A DNA stretch of 64,000 bases from Lentisphaerota bacterium (GTDB lineage Bacteria; Verrucomicrobiota; Lentisphaeria; Victivallales; Victivallaceae): the NCBI GenBank assembly GCA_015061615.1, contig SUWE01000004.1:26244-90243 (forward strand), written 5' to 3'. The position numbers and the translations under genes were made by a program. Positions 15,194 to 24,235 of this stretch are shown piece by piece. Each line of letters begins with the position of its first letter. Position 1 is the first letter of the stretch. The notes under the pieces were generated by a model. It saw only the letters and a list, made by a program, of their open reading frames with translations. It was not told the origin of the DNA and made no database searches.

Positions 15194-17164
15194 TCAAACC
15201 TCCCGGCGCATGAAGTTATCTACGAAATTCACCACTTCGCACTTATCTCCCAGCGCCGCATACATATCCGGCAGATCGGTGTATTTCAATATTCCCCGCA
15301 TCATCAGCGCCGCCGGGAAGAGAGTAACTCTTTCCCGTGCCATTTTATCGAAGGATTCCGGAGCATCAAAGAGCTTGACCGATCGGATGTCATCGCAGAG
15401 TATCGCCGCAAATATCGCCGCCACTGCCCCCTGACCTCTGCCGATAAGGCGTATCGCGGAAGCGTTGCGGCTTTTGGCAATGGCAACGGCGCTGAGAATA
15501 TCCCGTACCCGCGCCGCAAGGGTGGAGGAACCGAAAAGTATCTCACAGGAGTTGTAGTGATAATCTTCACCGTAAAGGTAAAAAAAGTCATCCATCAGAT
15601 CGACATCGCAGTTGTTGCTTCTTGCCGCGCCGATACCGCGCACATCGACACCGCAGAGAATACGCTCCGAAGAGAAAAGGGGCAGTTCATCCGCCGAAGA
15701 AAGGTGGGGGATATAAAGGTCGATCTCCTGATTTTCCGGGAAATAATGGCGGCAGTCTGTCGGTTCCGGCATCTTCAGCCAGAGCGGCACGATCAATCCT
15801 TTTTCACACTCCATGCCGAAGCGGGAGTAAATGAACATGGGCAAAGAACCCTGTTCCTGATAATACGCCATGCGCAACGCCCGCAAATAAGGTTCCGGCA
15901 TGGAAAGAGGCAGATCATATTTTTCCGCAAGCAGTTTTTTCAACTCCTCCCGGCTGAGTTTTTTTCTTCCGGCGGCCAAGGTGTCGATTTTTTCCACAAT
16001 GAAATCGTGGAGCAGTTTTTTTCCTGCAAGTTCAGCAACTTTGCCGTTGGCAGTACAGGAAAAATCTTTTACCGTAATATCCGATATATCCGCTTCGCTT
16101 TCCGCAGTTGCCTTTGGAGCGGATAATCCGGCATGGGTGTTGAAGAAATCATACATCGCACAGCGGTTTTCAACGGAGTAACCGTGATTGGTTGGGCCGA
16201 TGAAAAGCTGAAGATTCTCTTCCACACCCAGAAGTTTGTAGACTTTGCGGCATTCAGCAAAGGTCTCTTTCAAACCTCTGGGGTCGAAGAAATCATTTCT
16301 CTGACCGAGCAGAATGACCGGGCGCGGCGCATAGGCAAGCACAAGGTCGCCCATTTCACACCCGGCGGCAAGGATACCGGGGATCATCTGTTCGACATCG
16401 GCGGGCAGTTCATTTTCAATATTGCGCTGCCAGCTGGTGACGTAACAGCTTGGCGCAGCCATCGTAAAACGGGGATCAAGCGCCTGAACGAAGGTGGTCA
16501 TCGTGCCGCCGCCGGAATTGCCGGTGATACCGACTCTTGAGGTATCGACTTCAGGACGGGAAAGCAGATAATCCAGCGCACTCAAGGCATCATGCGCCCG
16601 CCATGAGCCGAAAAATTCATCCGCCAGCCAGAGCTGTTTACCCAGCATATTGTGTTCAATGACACAACTGCCGCTGACGCGCCATGCGCCTTTTACTCCG
16701 TCGAACTGGTAACGCTCACCCTGACCGGCAGGGTCGACCACCAGCACGGCAAATCCGCGCATTGCCAGAGTTGCGGCACCGGCAGCGTAAGCACCGGCGG
16801 CTTTGCCCTCCTGAGCGTGTCCGCAAAGGAAAAGCACCGCCGGGAGCTGAGCAGAAAACTCTTCCGGCAAATAAAAATTGACCGTTACCGGGTAATCTTT
16901 TCTGCTCTCGATAATAAGTTTTTCAATGGAAAATCCTTTGTGCTTCACCACTCCGCAAAGGGTGGAAACCGGAACTGTTTTACGCTCAGGCAAAGCGAAG
17001 GCAGCGGCGATTTTTTCCCGCACACAGTTCACATATTTTTCCGCATCTTCGCGGGTTTTCAAATCGGCGATGCGGGCGGAACGCTCCAGATTGACTTTAC
17101 GGACTTTATTCACATAATATTCATTGAGCAGAGAACCGTATACTCCGTTGTAACTCGCTTTCAT
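15194..17164 (-). CDS. Large esterase with two alpha/beta-hydrolase modules (acetyl xylan esterase-like)
   Basis: The 656-residue protein has an N-terminal alpha/beta-hydrolase domain (about 60-345). It includes the oxyanion-region strand FLCGHAQEGKAA, the nucleophile elbow GITGNSGGGTMT (Ser about 215) and a late GPTNHGYS that supplies the histidine. This pattern resembles the acetyl xylan esterase (AXE1)/S9-like hydrolases. The C-terminal part (about 430-650) looks like a second, degenerate hydrolase module; RLIGRGQGAVAAIFA is a possible elbow with Gly-Gln in place of Ser. No signal peptide is seen, suggesting a cytoplasmic enzyme for imported oligosaccharide. Such two-module proteins are common in Lentisphaerota. 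GAGG precedes the ATG by 8 bp. Confidence 0.8.
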   Translation of the reverse strand: MKASYNGVYGSLLNEYYVNKVRKVNLERSARIADLKTREDAEKYVNCVREKIAAAFALPERKTVPVSTLCGVVKHKGFSIEKLIIESRKDYPVTVNFYLPEEFSAQLPAVLFLCGHAQEGKAAGAYAAGAATLAMRGFAVLVVDPAGQGERYQFDGVKGAWRVSGSCVIEHNMLGKQLWLADEFFGSWRAHDALSALDYLLSRPEVDTSRVGITGNSGGGTMTTFVQALDPRFTMAAPSCYVTSWQRNIENELPADVEQMIPGILAAGCEMGDLVLAYAPRPVILLGQRNDFFDPRGLKETFAECRKVYKLLGVEENLQLFIGPTNHGYSVENRCAMYDFFNTHAGLSAPKATAESEADISDITVKDFSCTANGKVAELAGKKLLHDFIVEKIDTLAAGRKKLSREELKKLLAEKYDLPLSMPEPYLRALRMAYYQEQGSLPMFIYSRFGMECEKGLIVPLWLKMPEPTDCRHYFPENQEIDLYIPHLSSADELPLFSSERILCGVDVRGIGAARSNNCDVDLMDDFFYLYGEDYHYNSCEILFGSSTLAARVRDILSAVAIAKSRNASAIRLIGRGQGAVAAIFAAILCDDIRSVKLFDAPESFDKMARERVTLFPAALMMRGILKYTDLPDMYAALGDKCEVVNFVDNFMRREV

Positions 17165-17174
17165 AGTAAAGACC

Positions 17175-17918
17175 TCATTTTATGGAATTGGAAAGGTTGT
17201 CAAATATTTTTTCTGCGGTCGAAGATACCTCATCGACGGCTTTTTCCATTTTGCTTTCAGGTGTCTGCATACAAGGCAGAAGCGAAGCTGCGAAAAGCAC
17301 CGCTCCGATGCAGAGGGGAATGGAGAAGTTGTCATCAAGTTTGAGCTGTTTTTCAAAAAGCTCAACCAAAGCGGCAAGAAGTACCGCCGGAATACCGGCA
17401 AGATAGTAACCGCCCGGCGCTCCGGCAATCGCCAGAACCGCCGCCAGAGCGCCATAACCGACGATGACAAAGGCGATCACCCCTTCCCACGATTTATTGT
17501 TGGGAGCTTTGTGTCTGCCGAATTTTCTGCCGACCAGTGCCGCCGCCGCATCAGCGGTGAGCATCACCGCCAGAGACGGAGCGGCGATCATCGGGACAAA
17601 GAGCAGATTCACCAGAAGTGCCGCCGCCAAAACGAAAGCGCCGCCGGAAACTATCCACATTCCCGGATGGACCTCTTTGCGGAGCATTTTACCGAAAAGG
17701 ATTCCGTAAAGTCTGCCCAGATAACGCCCGTTGTTCGCATAATCGTGTTCAGAAAAGAGTGTCAGCAGTAAAAGCGCGGCAAAAACTCCGCAGGATATCC
17801 AGCGGCCGTACTCCGGAAAGAAATAAGGGAAAAGCAGTGTTGCCGCCACCATCCACAGTGACGAAAGGTGGACACATTTGCGTTTGACTTCTTCAAGATA
17901 GCTTATTTCGATGCTCAT
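17175..17918 (-). CDS. CTP-dependent lipid/polyprenol kinase (dolichol kinase/CdsA-like)
   Basis: This is a 247-residue integral membrane protein with about seven hydrophobic segments. The N-terminus contains EEVKRKCVHL, the E..RK..H motif of the dolichol kinase/phytol kinase/DGK1 group. The loop ADAAAALVGRKFGRHKAPNN...KSWEG matches the nucleotide-binding D.aA...G...G..k....KS.EG motif shared with phosphatidate cytidylyltransferases. Members phosphorylate an isoprenoid alcohol or diacylglycerol using CTP. The short C-terminal tail (about 215-247) is soluble and acidic. Ten bases separate it from the esterase downstream. Confidence 0.82.
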   Translation of the reverse strand: MSIEISYLEEVKRKCVHLSSLWMVAATLLFPYFFPEYGRWISCGVFAALLLLTLFSEHDYANNGRYLGRLYGILFGKMLRKEVHPGMWIVSGGAFVLAAALLVNLLFVPMIAAPSLAVMLTADAAAALVGRKFGRHKAPNNKSWEGVIAFVIVGYGALAAVLAIAGAPGGYYLAGIPAVLLAALVELFEKQLKLDDNFSIPLCIGAVLFAASLLPCMQTPESKMEKAVDEVSSTAEKIFDNLSNSIK

Positions 17919-17974
17919 GATTTATTTTCCTTTTTATTAATTATCTTCATATTTGCAGATGGATAAAGCCGGTA

Positions 17975-19084
17975 TCACCGCTCATATTTATCCATCTCTG
18001 CTTTGAAATTTCTGTAAGTTTCTGCTATTTCTGTCTTCAGCCGGTTGAAAGCGGCGATCTTCATGCGGAGCTTTTTCTTCGGACCGCGTTTTTTCCCTTT
18101 GCGTTTGATGACCGGTGTACGCGACGGCCATTTATCAGCTTTTATCAGGCGCACACGTTCCACGATGCGAAACGTTCTGAGCATTTTCCAATCCATCAAC
18201 CCCTCATGCAAAGCCTGTCTTGCCGCGGGATTGCGTTTGAACTTGATGCGGTATCCGCCGGGAACAACATCCGCCTCACTCTCATCGGGAATATTCGGGG
18301 ATATGCCGCGCATGTGTTCCAGAAGATTCAGCGGACGGGTTTTCGGCAGACGTGAGGGACGGTAAAAACGCTGAACATCGACAACGACTCCGTAGATAAG
18401 ATTTTCCTCCTTCTGCACCAGCATCGGATTGGTCGTACCGCCTTCGTAAAGGGTATGAAAAAGCATACTCGCAGTAAAAACGAAACGGCGCACGGTGATA
18501 TGATTTGTTCCGGGTATACGGCAAACCACCATATCCCCCTCTCCGGGACGCAGATTGGATACCGCCGCGATGCGGTCACCCTTGCAGATACCGTCATTGA
18601 CCATGCAGTTATCGGGCATTATCATGCCGAAATAGAAGAAATATTCACCGTAGAGAAAATCGGCGGAAACGAAAAATTTTTCCCGGTTTCTGACTTTGCG
18701 CCACTCATTGTTTCGCGCAAAAATCTCCTCCTGAGTCAGCACCGGAACTGTTACAACGCGGCGGTCTTTATTGACTTTACGCTCAAGCAAATGCTGGAAC
18801 TTCTGATTTTCAGCGATCTCTTTGAGCGTCATACGCTGCCACGGCGGAGCGGAAAAATCCATCTTTTTCCGGATGCCGAGACCGCGGAGAAATGCCTCGC
18901 GGGAACGGACTTTTTTCCGGTGGAGTATACGCACTTTCCGGTGGTAGAGAAAATAGCCGAGAGTTATCAGACTCTTTTTTCTTCCCCGTTTTTTGCGTAT
19001 TTTGATTTTCGGGTCACGCTCAAGCCGCCGGAGATACTCCGGAACCATGCTTGCCTGTTGTGTGATAAAAGGTTCTCTGTTCAA
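17975..19084 (-). CDS. S24/LexA-like domain protein with altered catalytic residues
   Basis: This 369-residue protein is not recognised as a known family member as a whole. A central segment (about 150-235) resembles the S24 (LexA/signal-peptidase-like) beta fold. MIMPDNCMVNDGICKGDRIA parallels the M.gdSM.p...dGD.v pattern, and GEGDMVVCRI...ITVRRF parallels g.ivvv.i....tvKR. The usual Ser is replaced (DNCM) and the Lys base is Arg, so self-cleavage is doubtful. Both termini are strongly basic (IRKKRGRKKS; IKRKGKKRGPKKK), suggesting nucleic-acid binding. The start is TTG in a TTGA overlap with the lipoprotein stop, with GGAG 10 bp upstream; ATG at 19048 is an alternative. Confidence 0.6.
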   Translation of the reverse strand: MNREPFITQQASMVPEYLRRLERDPKIKIRKKRGRKKSLITLGYFLYHRKVRILHRKKVRSREAFLRGLGIRKKMDFSAPPWQRMTLKEIAENQKFQHLLERKVNKDRRVVTVPVLTQEEIFARNNEWRKVRNREKFFVSADFLYGEYFFYFGMIMPDNCMVNDGICKGDRIAAVSNLRPGEGDMVVCRIPGTNHITVRRFVFTASMLFHTLYEGGTTNPMLVQKEENLIYGVVVDVQRFYRPSRLPKTRPLNLLEHMRGISPNIPDESEADVVPGGYRIKFKRNPAARQALHEGLMDWKMLRTFRIVERVRLIKADKWPSRTPVIKRKGKKRGPKKKLRMKIAAFNRLKTEIAETYRNFKAEMDKYER

Positions 19085-19563
19085 AATAACTTGACTCCGA
19101 ATCCGTTGATTGCCGGTGCTTTATCCTTTTCGCAATGCACCCTCACAAAATAGACGACTTCAAACTTCTCCTTCGCGGCATCTTTGCCTTTTTCAAAGCT
19201 CAGAGCCCACAGATAGCTGTGGAGCTTTCCGGTGACCAGTCTGCCGAGATAAGCGGCGGAAGAAAAGCCGCCGAAAGTATTGATAAGCTCGCTGCGCATT
19301 GCATCAAACTTTTTCTGATCGATATTGGCGCGTCTGTCAGCGGGGATAAACGTTTCCCAATACCCGTAATTTCCGGTTTCAAGCGCTTTGATGAAACCGC
19401 CGGCAAAATTTGCCGCGATACTCTTTGCCGCCGCCTCGTTTTCCGCAGAGATCTCCTGAAAATCCGGTGTCGCCTTCCCCTCTTTGTTTCCGGTCGTGGA
19501 GCATGACGGGATAAAGATCAGCAGCACCGCCGCCAACGCGGCAAAATCACGTTTGTTCATCAT
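19081..19563 (-). CDS. Hypothetical lipoprotein
   Basis: From ATG 19563 the product is 160 residues with a lipoprotein signal. It has a basic start (MMNKRDF), a hydrophobic core and FIPSC, placing the lipidated Cys at about residue 21. The mature part is a small alpha+beta protein with a GNYGYWETFIPADRRANID segment followed by SFEKGKDAAKEKFEVVYFVRV. It resembles general DUF3887/NTF2-like lipoproteins but is not assignable to a family. The start overlaps the mutM stop as ATGA with GAGGTG 7 bp upstream, so an upstream start inside mutM is unnecessary. It is translationally coupled to mutM and to the S24-like gene. Confidence 0.75.
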   Translation of the reverse strand: MMNKRDFAALAAVLLIFIPSCSTTGNKEGKATPDFQEISAENEAAAKSIAANFAGGFIKALETGNYGYWETFIPADRRANIDQKKFDAMRSELINTFGGFSSAAYLGRLVTGKLHSYLWALSFEKGKDAAKEKFEVVYFVRVHCEKDKAPAINGFGVKLF

Positions 19564-20381
19564 TTTTGACACCTCGGACAATAAAAACTCGACCTGCCGC
19601 CCTGGCGGACAGTTTCCACAACAGCAGAGCAGACCGGACAAAGTTCACCTGCTTTACCGTAAATTTTAAGATTCTGAGCAAATTTGCCTTCACTGCCGTC
19701 GACATGGCGGAAGTCGGAAATGGTCGTTCCGCCGGATTCGATCGCTTCAAGCAATATTTTTTTAGCATTTTTCACAATGGACTCCGCCTCTTTTAACGTA
19801 AGCTCCCTGCCGGATCTGCGCGGATCGACCCCGGCGGCAAAAAGCGTTTCAGCGGCGTAGATATTGCCGATACCGGTTACGATGGAGTTATCCATAAGCA
19901 GAAGTTTCACCGGAGCGGAACGTTTTGAACAGCACTCAAAAAACTTTTTTCCGGTGAACTCAAGTGACAGCGGCTCCATTCCCAGTCCGGCAAGCGGAGC
20001 AGGTATGCCGTTTTCATCCGGGGTGTGGACTTCAAGCAGACTGAAACGTCTGGTACACTCAAAGCGGAAAATGTTCCCGTCATCAAGGTGGATAAAGACA
20101 TGTTCATGCTTGCGTCTGGGAACTCCGGAACTTTCTATACGGACAACACCGGACATGCCGAAGTGCATAAGCAGTATACGCTTATCTGAAAGATCAGCCA
20201 TCAGATAGCGGCCGCGCCGTCTGACTCCGGCAAAGCGCAATCCTTCAAGTCCGGCATCAAGCAGAGGCGTAAGGGGAGTACGCATGGCGGGGGAAAAAAC
20301 TTCCACCTGCGTTATCACTCTTTCTTTCAAAGCCCGGTCAAGGGCTCTGCCGATAGTTTCTGCTTCGGGTAATTCCGGCAT
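19560..20381 (-). CDS. mutM: Formamidopyrimidine-DNA glycosylase
   Basis: The 273-residue protein is a standard Fpg. It starts MPELPEAETIGRAL, with the catalytic Pro (after Met removal) and Glu. It has the helix-two-turn-helix signature GNIYAAETLFAAGVDPRR, in which the asparagine contacts DNA. It ends with a zinc finger, CPVCSAVVETVRQGGRSSFY followed by CPRC. It removes 8-oxoguanine and ring-opened purines from oxidised DNA and cuts the AP site by beta/delta elimination. It is the first gene of the long minus-strand run and has its own promoter. The coupled lipoprotein downstream is unrelated by function. Confidence 0.96.
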   Translation of the reverse strand: MPELPEAETIGRALDRALKERVITQVEVFSPAMRTPLTPLLDAGLEGLRFAGVRRRGRYLMADLSDKRILLMHFGMSGVVRIESSGVPRRKHEHVFIHLDDGNIFRFECTRRFSLLEVHTPDENGIPAPLAGLGMEPLSLEFTGKKFFECCSKRSAPVKLLLMDNSIVTGIGNIYAAETLFAAGVDPRRSGRELTLKEAESIVKNAKKILLEAIESGGTTISDFRHVDGSEGKFAQNLKIYGKAGELCPVCSAVVETVRQGGRSSFYCPRCQK

Positions 20382-20421
20382 ATTTCATACTTTCCATGCA
20401 AAAAAACATACTTCTGCAAAT

Positions 20422-20450
20422 AATGTAACACCGTTTGTGTAAAAAATCAA
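20422..20450 (-). promoter_or_regulatory. Promoter of the mutM operon
   Basis: On the minus strand TTGATT (plus 20445-20450), 17 bp, TACATT (plus 20422-20427), 41 bp from the mutM start codon. It is back to back with the lpxK promoter, the -35 hexamers being only 9 bp apart. Confidence 0.5.
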
Positions 20451-20459
20451 CCAAAAACC

Positions 20460-20488
20460 TTGCATGAAACATAAAACAGCACTATATT
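20460..20488 (+). promoter_or_regulatory. Promoter of lpxK-galK
   Basis: TTGCAT (20460-20465), 17 bp, TATATT (20483-20488), 24 bp before the lpxK ATG, leaving a short leader that contains the GGGAG ribosome site. Confidence 0.65.
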
Positions 20489-20511
20489 ATATGTAATAAC
20501 GGGAGTTGACA

Positions 20512-21684
20512 ATGCACAAATTCAAATTTGATACCGAACATCTGGAACAGTATTTTCTGGAAGTTATGTCCGGCAGACGGCGGCGCTGGTTCGATCTGGC
20601 GTTGGTGAATCTGCTTTTTGTATCATCCCGTTTTTACCGCATGGCGGTACAGTTCCGTGTCTGGATGTACGATAAAAGAGTCATCCGCAATCACGCTCTG
20701 GGCTGTCTGGTGGTCAGCATCGGCAACCTCACCTGCGGCGGAACCGGTAAAACTCCGGTGGTGGAGGTCTTTGCCCGCACTCTGTCAGAAAACGGCAGAA
20801 AAGTCGCCATTTTGAGCCGGGGTTACCGGAGCAAAAAACGTACATTCCGCGAAAAACTTGCCCACTTCTTCCGGAAGGGAAAGATAGAATCACCGCCCAA
20901 AGTCGTTTCCGACGGCAAAGATCTGCTGCTGAACTCCGAATATGCCGGTGATGAGCCGTACATGCTTGCTTCAAATCTGCCGGAAGTGGCGGTGGTCGTG
21001 GATAAAGACCGTGTTAAATCCGGGATTTACGCCATCGACAATTTTCAAAGCGACGTGATAATCCTCGATGACGGATTCCAGTATCTCATGCTCAAACCGC
21101 ATATCAACATTGTGCTTGTGGACTCCACCGACCCCTTCGGCAACGGTCACGTTCTGCCGCGCGGAGTTCTGCGTGAACCGATAAAAAATATCCGGCGGGC
21201 AGATTACATTTTTCTGACCAAATCCGACGGAAGCCACAAACTTGAACACCTCAAACGTTTCATCCGCCGCCACACCCGCCGCGCGGAGATCATCGAATGC
21301 TGTCACAAACCGCAGAATCTGGTGACGCTTGAAAGCAAGGTAGTTCATCCGCTTTCAAAACTCAAAGGTGCCAAAGTGGCGGCACTTTCCGCCATTGCCC
21401 GTCCGGAAAGTTTTGAGAAATTCCTTGAAGACTTCGGTGCGGAACTCGTTCTCAAAGATCACTTTGCCGACCATCACCGCTACACGCAGCAGGAGATAAT
21501 CGACTTTGTCAATCAGGCAAAAGCCGCCGGTGCGGAAATGATAATGACCACGGAAAAAGATGCCGTGCGCATACCCAGACTTGACCGCTGCGATGTGCCG
21601 ATACTCTATTTGAGGATACAGATCGATATTTTGAGCGGTCAGGAAAGTTTCAATCAGTGTATTTCAAGAATTTGTTTTATGTAA
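20512..21684 (+). CDS. lpxK: Tetraacyldisaccharide 4'-kinase (lipid A biosynthesis)
   Basis: From the ATG at 20512 (GGGAG 6 bp upstream; a TTG at 20506 is unlikely) the protein has 390 residues. LpxK phosphorylates the 4' position of the tetraacyl disaccharide 1-phosphate to make lipid IVA at the inner membrane. An N-terminal membrane-associated helix is followed by [20 protein letters not shown], the LpxK Walker [10 protein letters not shown], the NDEP-like GDEPYMLA and [10 protein letters not shown] (Walker B-like DDGFQ) then follow. RPESF and DHHRYT occur in the C-terminal part. It is longer than the ~330-residue E. coli enzyme because of an N-terminal extension. This gene is good evidence for an LPS-bearing outer membrane. 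Confidence 0.95.
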   Translation: MHKFKFDTEHLEQYFLEVMSGRRRRWFDLALVNLLFVSSRFYRMAVQFRVWMYDKRVIRNHALGCLVVSIGNLTCGGTGKTPVVEVFARTLSENGRKVAILSRGYRSKKRTFREKLAHFFRKGKIESPPKVVSDGKDLLLNSEYAGDEPYMLASNLPEVAVVVDKDRVKSGIYAIDNFQSDVIILDDGFQYLMLKPHINIVLVDSTDPFGNGHVLPRGVLREPIKNIRRADYIFLTKSDGSHKLEHLKRFIRRHTRRAEIIECCHKPQNLVTLESKVVHPLSKLKGAKVAALSAIARPESFEKFLEDFGAELVLKDHFADHHRYTQQEIIDFVNQAKAAGAEMIMTTEKDAVRIPRLDRCDVPILYLRIQIDILSGQESFNQCISRICFM

Positions 21685-21695
21685 GGATGTTTATT

Positions 21696-22853
21696 ATGAA
21701 AGAGTTGATCAGAAAATTCACCGATTTTTACGGGATTCCCCCCGTTATCGCCGCCGCCGCTCCCGGAAGACTGGAAGTTCTGGGCAATCACACCGACTAC
21801 AATGAAGGTTTCGTCCTTTCCTGCGCGGTCGGACAGACGACCAAGTTCGTGCTGGCTCCGGCGGAAGGAACTCTCTGCAAAGTCAAAGACTTCCGCGACG
21901 GAACCGAAATGAGTTTCGATCTGGACTCCCTCGACCGCAAACCGCCGCGCAACGGCAGCAAATACATTATCGGTATGCTCAGCGAACTGCGCAAACGCGG
22001 ATTTGAACCGTTTGCCTTCACCGCCGGCTTGCAGAGTGATGTGCCGCTTTCTGCGGGCATGAGCAGCTCCGCCGCGCTCGAAGTATCCTGCGCACTGGCA
22101 TTCACCGGTTTGAAAAATTTTGCGATCAGCCGCGCCGAACTTGCCCGTGCCGGTCAGGGCGTTGAAAACAATTTCCTCGGTCTGAAAACCGGTCTGCTCG
22201 ACCAGTTCAGCTCACTTTTCGGTGAAAAAGACTCCATCATCATGAGCGACTTCCGCAAGGTGGAAGTCATCGACACTTTGAAACTCCCCGCCGGTTACGC
22301 CTTTGTGGTCATCAACTCGATGAAAAAGCACACCCTTGTCGACTCTGACTACAATGTGCGCCGCGAAGATTGCGAAAATGCGGCAAAGATCCTTTCCGGA
22401 ATTTACGAAAACAGCCGCACCCTGCGCGATATCACTCCGGAACAGCTGGAAAATGCCAAAGATAAACTTTCTGAACGTGAATATCTCCGCGCCAAACATG
22501 TCGTTTGTGAATGTGACCGTGTCAAAAAAGCCGCTTCACTGCTCAAAAACGGCGACGTTTCCGGATTCGGTCAGCTGCTCTTTGACTCCCATGAATCCAG
22601 CCGGAAGAATTTTGAAAACAGCACTTCCGAACTCGATATCCTCGTCGATATCGCCCGCAAAGACGGCGAGTGTCTCGGCGCCCGTCTTTCCGGCGGCGGT
22701 TTCGGCGGCATCACCATTCATCTGGTCAAAGCCGATGCCGCAGAAGCATACGCTGAACGCGTCAAGTCTGAGTATTTCAAACAAACTGCCGTCGAAGCGG
22801 AAGTTTTTATCTGCTCCCTCGGTGCCGGAGCAGAAGCACAACTGCTGAAATAA
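21696..22853 (+). CDS. galK: Galactokinase-like GHMP kinase
   Basis: The start is ATG 21696, with AAGGA nearby and 11 bp after the lpxK stop; a longer frame from 21657 overlaps lpxK without support. The 385-residue protein shows all three GHMP kinase motifs. These are GRLEVLGNHTDYNEG (motif 1), PLSAGMSSSAALEVS (motif 2, the ATP phosphate loop) and GARLSGGGFGGITI (motif 3). The catalytic aspartate is likely in LDQFSSLFG. Galactokinase makes galactose 1-phosphate for the Leloir pathway. The glutamate of the usual GEHTDY, which binds the sugar hydroxyl, is Asn here, so another hexose is possible. No galT or galE is near; pairing with lpxK hints at sugar supply for LPS. Confidence 0.85.
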   Translation: MKELIRKFTDFYGIPPVIAAAAPGRLEVLGNHTDYNEGFVLSCAVGQTTKFVLAPAEGTLCKVKDFRDGTEMSFDLDSLDRKPPRNGSKYIIGMLSELRKRGFEPFAFTAGLQSDVPLSAGMSSSAALEVSCALAFTGLKNFAISRAELARAGQGVENNFLGLKTGLLDQFSSLFGEKDSIIMSDFRKVEVIDTLKLPAGYAFVVINSMKKHTLVDSDYNVRREDCENAAKILSGIYENSRTLRDITPEQLENAKDKLSEREYLRAKHVVCECDRVKKAASLLKNGDVSGFGQLLFDSHESSRKNFENSTSELDILVDIARKDGECLGARLSGGGFGGITIHLVKADAAEAYAERVKSEYFKQTAVEAEVFICSLGAGAEAQLLK

Positions 22854-22876
22854 AGTGATTATTCTGCCGGAAAAAC

Positions 22877-22905
22877 TTGTATTTTCACACTTTCGGTGTT
22901 ATACT
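22877..22905 (+). promoter_or_regulatory. Promoter of the polysaccharide cluster
   Basis: TTGTAT (22877-22882), 17 bp, TATACT (22900-22905), 33 bp before the nucleotide-sugar dehydrogenase start codon. Confidence 0.6.
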
Positions 22906-22938
22906 AATTTCCGACATGGAATGTAATAACGGAGTTTT

Positions 22939-24219
22939 ATGAAAACAATAAATGAAAATCTGCGGATAGCCATTATCGGCATGGGATATGTCGGCCTGCC
23001 GCTGGCAATAGAGTTCGGCAAAAAATTTGCCGCAACCGGATTCGATATCAAAAGTGACAGACTGGAAAAACTCCGCGCCGGTATCGACGTTACCTGCGAA
23101 ACGACTCCGGAGGAACTTGCCGCCGCCAAAAAACTCTCTTTCACCGGCGACGAAAACGACCTTGCCGGATGCGACGTCTTTATCGTCACCGTCCCGACTC
23201 CGGTGGATAAGTACAAACGCCCTGACCTGACTCCGCTCTACCGTGCCAGTGAGACCGTCGGACGCGCAATGAAACCGGGAGCAGTGGTCATTTACGAAAG
23301 TACCGTTTATCCCGGATGCACCGAAGAAGAGTGCGTACCTGTTCTGGAAAAATTCAGCGGCTTGAAGTTCAATAAAGATTTCTTCTGCGGCTACTCTCCG
23401 GAGCGGATAAATCCCGGCGACAAAACCCACAGTCTGCTCAATACGGTGAAAATCACCTCCGGTTCCACTCCTGAAGCGGCGAAGTTTGTCGATGATCTTT
23501 ACAACTCGATACTCACTGCGGGGACTCATCCGGCAAGTTCCATAAAAGTTGCCGAAGCGGCGAAGGTCATAGAAAACTCCCAGCGCGACATAAATATCGC
23601 CTTTGTCAACGAACTGGCAAAAATATTCCACCTTATCGGCATCGACACCGCCGAAGTCCTTGAAGCGGCAGGAACCAAGTGGAACTTTCTCAAATTCCGT
23701 CCCGGTCTTGTCGGCGGTCACTGCATCGGTGTTGACCCCTATTACCTGACCCACAAGGCGCAATCTCTGGGATATCACCCCGAAGTTATCCTTGCCGGCA
23801 GACGCATCAACGATGAAATGGGCAGATACACCGCAACCGAAATCGTCAAAATGATGATAAAAAAAGGATTGACGGTCCTCGATGCCAATATCCTTCAGCT
23901 CGGAATAACTTTCAAGGAAAATTGTCCGGACTGCCGCAACTCACGCGCTGTCGATGTCGTGGAAAATCTGAAGGAGTTCGGCTGCAAAGTCGATATCTTC
24001 GACCCCTGGGCAGCTCCGGAAGATATTGAAAAAGAGTACGGTTTATCCGCCTTTTCCAACGCTGAACAGCTTGCAGGTAAAAAATACGACGTCATCGTAC
24101 TGGCAGTATCTCACAAAGAGTTTTTCACTTTGGATATCAAAAGTTTGCGCAAACAACGCTCGATCGTTTTCGATATAAAATCCGTTCTTCCCGAAGATGA
24201 GATCGACGCACGGCTGTGA
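22939..24219 (+). CDS. UDP-N-acetylhexosamine 6-dehydrogenase (TviB/WbpO/WbpA type)
   Basis: The 426-residue protein is a UDP-sugar 6-dehydrogenase that oxidises C6 twice to a uronate using 2 NAD+. It has the N-terminal Rossmann motif IIGMGYVGLPLAIEFG, the EST catalytic area IYESTVYPGCTEEE, EAAKVIENSQRDINIA, and the catalytic cysteine in GLVGGHCIGVDPYYLTHKAQ (about residue 262). The ENSQRD...NE and WNF...RPGLVGGHCIGVDPYYL pattern is that of enzymes acting on UDP-GlcNAc or UDP-GalNAc (Vi antigen TviB, WbpO) rather than UDP-glucose. It opens the surface-glycan cluster and would supply a HexNAcA residue. GGAG precedes the ATG. Confidence 0.9.
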   Translation: MKTINENLRIAIIGMGYVGLPLAIEFGKKFAATGFDIKSDRLEKLRAGIDVTCETTPEELAAAKKLSFTGDENDLAGCDVFIVTVPTPVDKYKRPDLTPLYRASETVGRAMKPGAVVIYESTVYPGCTEEECVPVLEKFSGLKFNKDFFCGYSPERINPGDKTHSLLNTVKITSGSTPEAAKFVDDLYNSILTAGTHPASSIKVAEAAKVIENSQRDINIAFVNELAKIFHLIGIDTAEVLEAAGTKWNFLKFRPGLVGGHCIGVDPYYLTHKAQSLGYHPEVILAGRRINDEMGRYTATEIVKMMIKKGLTVLDANILQLGITFKENCPDCRNSRAVDVVENLKEFGCKVDIFDPWAAPEDIEKEYGLSAFSNAEQLAGKKYDVIVLAVSHKEFFTLDIKSLRKQRSIVFDIKSVLPEDEIDARL

Positions 24220-24235
24220 AAGGAAAAGTGTTCAG

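Noticed and set aside
22885..23778. 297-codon minus-strand open frame
   Set aside because: Antisense to the UDP-sugar dehydrogenase, which has all its motifs.
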